DNA from: Promethearchaeota archaeon
Lineage (GTDB): Archaea; Asgardarchaeota; Lokiarchaeia; Sigyniarchaeales; Promethearchaeaceae
Assembly: GCA_016933055.1 (NCBI GenBank)
Contig: JAFGBS010000014.1
Location: 150,568 to 214,567, forward strand
Reading direction: 5' to 3'
DNA: 64,000 nt
The translations under genes and the position numbers were made by a program. Position 1 is the stretch's first letter; every line of letters begins with the position of its first letter. The notes beneath the pieces were generated by a model that was given only the letters and a program-made list of their open reading frames with translations, was not told where the DNA came from and did not search any database. This document shows positions 62,501 through 64,000 of the stretch, piece by piece.

Positions 62501-64000
62501 ATGGTTATCGATATATCGGTACCGTAATAAAGATCATAGGGAGTGTTGGAATCAGTAATACCGTATTCAACTTGCTCTAGAGATAAGACTTCAAGAGAAG
62601 TTCGATTAATTACATAAATATTGACACTATATTGTTGAGTAAGATACCATTGTCGAGTGATGGTGAAATTTATTGTGTAATAACTTGAACTTCCCAAAAC
62701 GGGTGTACTATCTAATTCAAGTTCATATAATCCTCCTCCACTATATTGCCACGAGTTTAGAAACGCAGCATTAATGGGGTTCCATATCAACGTTCCACTA
62801 GATATTCCAATAGATGCATTGTTCAGGAAATAGGGAGAAAGAGTGACGTTATTACCCCTAATTATATAATAAGTTGTCGGTGAAAGAGATTGAGTGGTTC
62901 TTATATAGCGATAATAGGTGAACGAGGTAAATTCAGTGATGAAATAATTTTTTTCAGCACGGATTTGGATATCAATCTGACCTAAGGAAGTTGCTTCCCA
63001 TCCATAAATTGTGATATTATAATATCCCCCTCCAAGGCTTTGAACATTATCTGAAGTAAATTCCGCACCCATAATGCTATAACTAATAGTTGCATCAGTG
63101 ATTGGAGTTCCTCGGGTAATTCCATCTACATAAACTTGTATATCGAATTCATCATCATTGAAATAATTCGAACCATTATTAGCACTGACAACCGAAATAT
63201 CCAAGATACCGGTCACGTTAATATATACCTCAACCGTGTCAAAAAGCCCTCCATCATCGGTTAATCGCAAGATAAAACTTTCATATCCCACAATGGCAGA
63301 AAGACTGCCAAATGTAATTACATCGGCAGCCCCATCAATATTTACCACTTTAAAAAGACTGTATCCGGGGTCAATTGACCAAGTTAGTTCATGATCATCG
63401 TGATCAACATCATTTTCGAACAATTTCAAATAGAATTCGAAATCGGCAAAATTTTCCCATTGATTCCAAGTTTCATTATTAATGATAATGGTTTTATCGG
63501 TAATCCATGGTGCATCATTTACTTCTATAACTTGTATTGTTATTGAGATAGAATCAGTTAATCCCCCGCTATCAATCAGCCATAAAGTGAACGTATCAAT
63601 TCCAGAAGCATTCGCTACTGAACTAAATACTAATATATCTGAATCAGAATATTGCCCCATCACCGTGACTAAAGATGTGTCCAATCCAGTGATATACCAA
63701 TCTAAATCCGTTCCCCAGTCTTCAACATCACTTTCAAATCCTGAAAGATGGAAGCTAAAGGTCCCAAAATCCTCGTCTTGTGTCCAACTCGAGTTCCCTT
63801 GAATGATTGTCGGATTTAAGATTGTGGGATTATCATTAACTGGATTTATAGTAATGGTTATGGTAACTGAGTCGGTTAATCCGCCCGAATCCACCAGCCA
63901 TAAGGTGAAGGTATCGGATCCATAAACATTCAAAATGGAACTAAAAGTTAAAACATCATTCGTTGAATTTTCACCAGATATTGTGACAAGTGAGGTATCC
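56560..64000 (-). CDS. Giant membrane-anchored surface protein with Ig/cadherin-like repeats (5' end outside window)
   Basis: The frame continues past the track start (a TTG at 63933) to the window edge: DTSLVTISGENSTNDVLTFSSI repeats the next module, so the N-terminus is missing. About 2480 residues are visible. The first 260 hold cadherin-like repeats (VNDNPTI, EVNDAPWI, DTFTLWLIDSGGLTDS). Then about 20 modules of roughly 95-100 residues follow, patterned on ISGATxxLxFNGxxYxxxxxxxGxYxWxI. Close to the C-terminus a transmembrane helix (WFPYGAIGFGLIVVTGSITLIATRKRRKSKR) leads to a cytosolic tail, glutamate/threonine rich, that ends in a small winged-helix-like unit (LWKAIDQALKDHGIEAEMEQ onward). 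Many N-x-S/T sites suggest glycosylation. It is likely an adhesin or S-layer-like protein. Confidence 0.75.
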   Translation of the reverse strand, partial: DTSLVTISGENSTNDVLTFSSILNVYGSDTFTLWLVDSGGLTDSVTITITINPVNDNPTILNPTIIQGNSSWTQDEDFGTFSFHLSGFESDVEDWGTDLDWYITGLDTSLVTVMGQYSDSDILVFSSVANASGIDTFTLWLIDSGGLTDSISITIQVIEVNDAPWITDKTIIINNETWNQWENFADFEFYLKLFENDVDHDDHELTWSIDPGYSLFKVVNIDGAADVITFGSLSAIVGYESFILRLTDDGGLFDTVEVYINVTGILDISVVSANNGSNYFNDDEFDIQVYVDGITRGTPITDATISYSIMGAEFTSDNVQSLGGGYYNITIYGWEATSLGQIDIQIRAEKNYFITEFTSFTYYRYIRTTQSLSPTTYYIIRGNNVTLSPYFLNNASIGISSGTLIWNPINAAFLNSWQYSGGGLYELELDSTPVLGSSSYYTINFTITRQWYLTQQYSVNIYVINRTSLEVLSLEQVEYGITDSNTPYDLYYGTDISITIRYLDIDNDNTPIIGAFANLTYNGITYYDTTDSNGEVTFIIPTGIQVVGNDYSIPMIGVNKSYYQTQTTSTTFDINNCPTYYDDLIITQYGELLDNSSGDFIAWYGDDLHITVEFRNSFTNALIAQATGTLTFSVTYQDTDLDANGIYEWNIDFDTIAVGNDYLFSVDLIKANYETESFNIRVDLIAVPTTITITSVKIDTTTLTYNGGTDTYSGEYYGSDIFVEIQWRNAKDNSLISTATTGQIDFNGVNYNYDSEIGGIYSWQLDYLDSIAGNNSAEVTFTKANYATATDSFGIYIATGLTDLTVWAVYNGNWNSSATGGVYPTYQVYDTYVFVRFFDTNNGYWIDGTKGNASLVINGITYYNTSGTVDGFFMFTLPAGTYSGIISVSVNSNHSNYADGNDSFQLNYLLIPTQISNVSYTNANGPLGYTAVTNTYTAKGGSDITIVVRFDDIIHGLSVSSATSTLLSTTEGNLIDITDGLGEATFILDNSFYYSGSVYYFTITITLTNYQTSNIEFYISFITWQTDSLITQVNQTSSSQNITATGATYDLLRNFNTTITAQYWNIDNGSLISGATALLFFGGTIYETTTNSTGYAVWTLETEFATVGVYTCYIEFSKEDHQSQNINFNLNLTLITTNGVLQDVIQPDHTSNTLPYFEYSYQAYMSYNLSVEASYMDTFFGGGINDATATLTFDGTPYVETIGVGGVYTWTNIPIFDKTGQYTITIIISKINWESVNFMFNITIQPLPTEVLDFDITQSEDNANTLSFSGPPGYYYIAYTKYGVQVYLTYRDINNSVSINSTTATLSFNGFSYYDYTGDDGQYTWLIPADDLTLGIFLVVIIMESQFYETQNYAFNLSLNNLPTETQNFDITQPDHGLYGTDSLIFQGLPEGYFAYVAYGFSVNLSYWDLNHLISIPGATTSSLEFRNVNYSSAYYGDGIYGWQIDQSLVALGTYTVRITFDLDDYEQATYSFVITFYNLPTDMILNSIVQPDHGDFDNLTQNGEPSFDFVAYNAYDTEVSIYFYDLNNTAYISGANPTLSFNSGTIFIDSEFEGNYTWTIPTLNLEEGMYLISVTFTLSTYQTASLQFNLTLQVLPTTLSFTTITQTDHTPNPLPLQGSHYVVYTRYGIQIFYEYYDTENGVGIENADVHRLALNSKNYNSVSDINGLYLWIIPESDLNTEGVYTITITIQKLHYENHTDEFTINTTFIPTDYTFDDIIQPDHLGHETDTLVYTIADNSFNGFKVYDVQVFASYFDTNNSIGIVGATCNLIYNGIPVLGSDLSNGNYSFLFPSDDLILNTKILVTINFQRLDYDSVSFNFFLIVRVLPTNYTEVGIYHQIPGYDGNLTQNGDFLTAYKLFNNITFEFGYWDINNSIFLSNAATASLYINGTYNSEATVDTFNNIFRWILNLDSISFGYFYARFEFTLLGYQSQVFTYNILLQKLNGSAEFELIQQFGQNSEQLDDNHYRLYSGSSSLIQYTFQETTYDIPASYTTVNLSIMGTQYWFLAETNENGTAIWNIPINLLEGDYVFKVELNPDEFDPLIDEFTVTITYRDTRYENLEVQDYGHSMEEENLAFEFAYFGNDLIILVHLIDNYTNSELIDGIAELILGGTSFYGTYIENSYQIIVPETYIATPILNFNLNLNRTYFHNTSVAFTVNVLNKNEIRISPMATLPTKITPGTETSFRFIIEYRPDGSTEWTSLGGATVELQIGSLNISQVSNTEGVLTFTFTVPSSDSILLFSVIFSETFDSETSIYNGSINISSQLSKWFPYGAIGFGLIVVTGSITLIATRKRRKSKRMIKDIERKVEQEEITEEEETFEDLLEKEKEEVETTETEATDTTEKSKEENIDEEGEEQSGKHKETSREETESQEDPTQKEETRDTLEEKIQDEQEKFIIDEKDSIELNIEKTTIHQIREQTIRSKNDLWKAIDQALKDHGIEAEMEQIKEVFEKLRKENKIGFETKTKPIGWKLKDK

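Noticed and set aside
57800-63200. Tandem DNA repeat or CRISPR-like array
   Set aside because: The periodicity is at protein level (diverged Ig-like modules); I see no identical short repeats with spacers.
1-64000. Mobile elements or prophage
   Set aside because: No transposase, integrase, terminal inverted repeat pair or phage structural gene was recognised.

Overview
This AT-rich window looks like a chromosomal segment of an Asgard archaeon. The informational genes are archaeal (family B DNA polymerase, aIF2-gamma, RadA, an intron-containing tRNA-Asp, archaeal-type IleRS). Beside them are several eukaryote-like or Asgard-type proteins: a catalytically complete ubiquitin-conjugating E2, a multi-RWD protein ending in a RING-like zinc domain, a roadblock/LC7 protein, a longin-like helical protein, a degenerate small-GTPase domain fused to long helical repeats, and a HEAT/coiled-coil/appendage protein. 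A heliorhodopsin and a tetraether-synthase-like radical SAM protein fit an archaeal lipid membrane. Many genes start with GTG or TTG. I see no integrase, insertion sequence, prophage or CRISPR array. Assignment below Asgard level is not possible from this sequence alone.

Layout. 0-6 kb: N-terminus of PolB (cut by the window edge), thiolase, metallo-beta-lactamase-fold hydrolase, HEAT/coiled-coil protein. 6.1-7.3 kb: selD with an in-frame TGA at the catalytic position (the ORF track misses its first 29 codons) and an archaeal-type SECIS candidate just after the stop. 7.3-15 kb: acidic hypothetical protein, aIF2-gamma, E2, longin-like protein and the 1257-residue pseudo-GTPase/repeat protein. 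15-20.6 kb: small unknown protein, double winged-helix regulator, Tes-like radical SAM protein, unknown helical protein, DUF2085-like membrane protein, FAM173-like methyltransferase, split tRNA-Asp gene. 20.7-27.3 kb: membrane-anchored GH20 hexosaminidase, heliorhodopsin, flavodoxin-ferredoxin protein, ADP-forming acyl-CoA synthetase alpha subunit, RCK channel with an atypical filter, short methyltransferase-like fragment. 27.3-36.3 kb: FGGY kinase and Fe-alcohol dehydrogenase operon, membrane DUF4091 protein, M1 aminopeptidase. 36.3-46.6 kb: Hsp20, RWD-RING protein, dodecin, IleRS, M24 peptidase, pyruvate phosphate dikinase. 46.7-56.5 kb: beta-propeller with twin winged helices, a small helical protein, cytosolic DUF11-like protein, HypE, cysteine-rich metal-binding protein, phosphoglucose isomerase, roadblock, RadA. 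56.5-64 kb: C-terminal ~2480 residues of a giant membrane-anchored surface protein.

How the parts fit. Metabolism points to acyl-CoA and pyruvate/PEP turnover (thiolase, ACD alpha subunit, PPDK, phosphoglucose isomerase, sugar or polyol kinase plus dehydrogenase), with hydrogenase maturation (HypE) and selenium use (SelD). The most unusual content is the possible ubiquitin-type conjugation pair (E2 plus multi-RWD RING protein, which recalls eukaryotic FANCL) and the set of trafficking-like architectures. No ubiquitin or E1 gene lies in the window, so the pathway link is inference.
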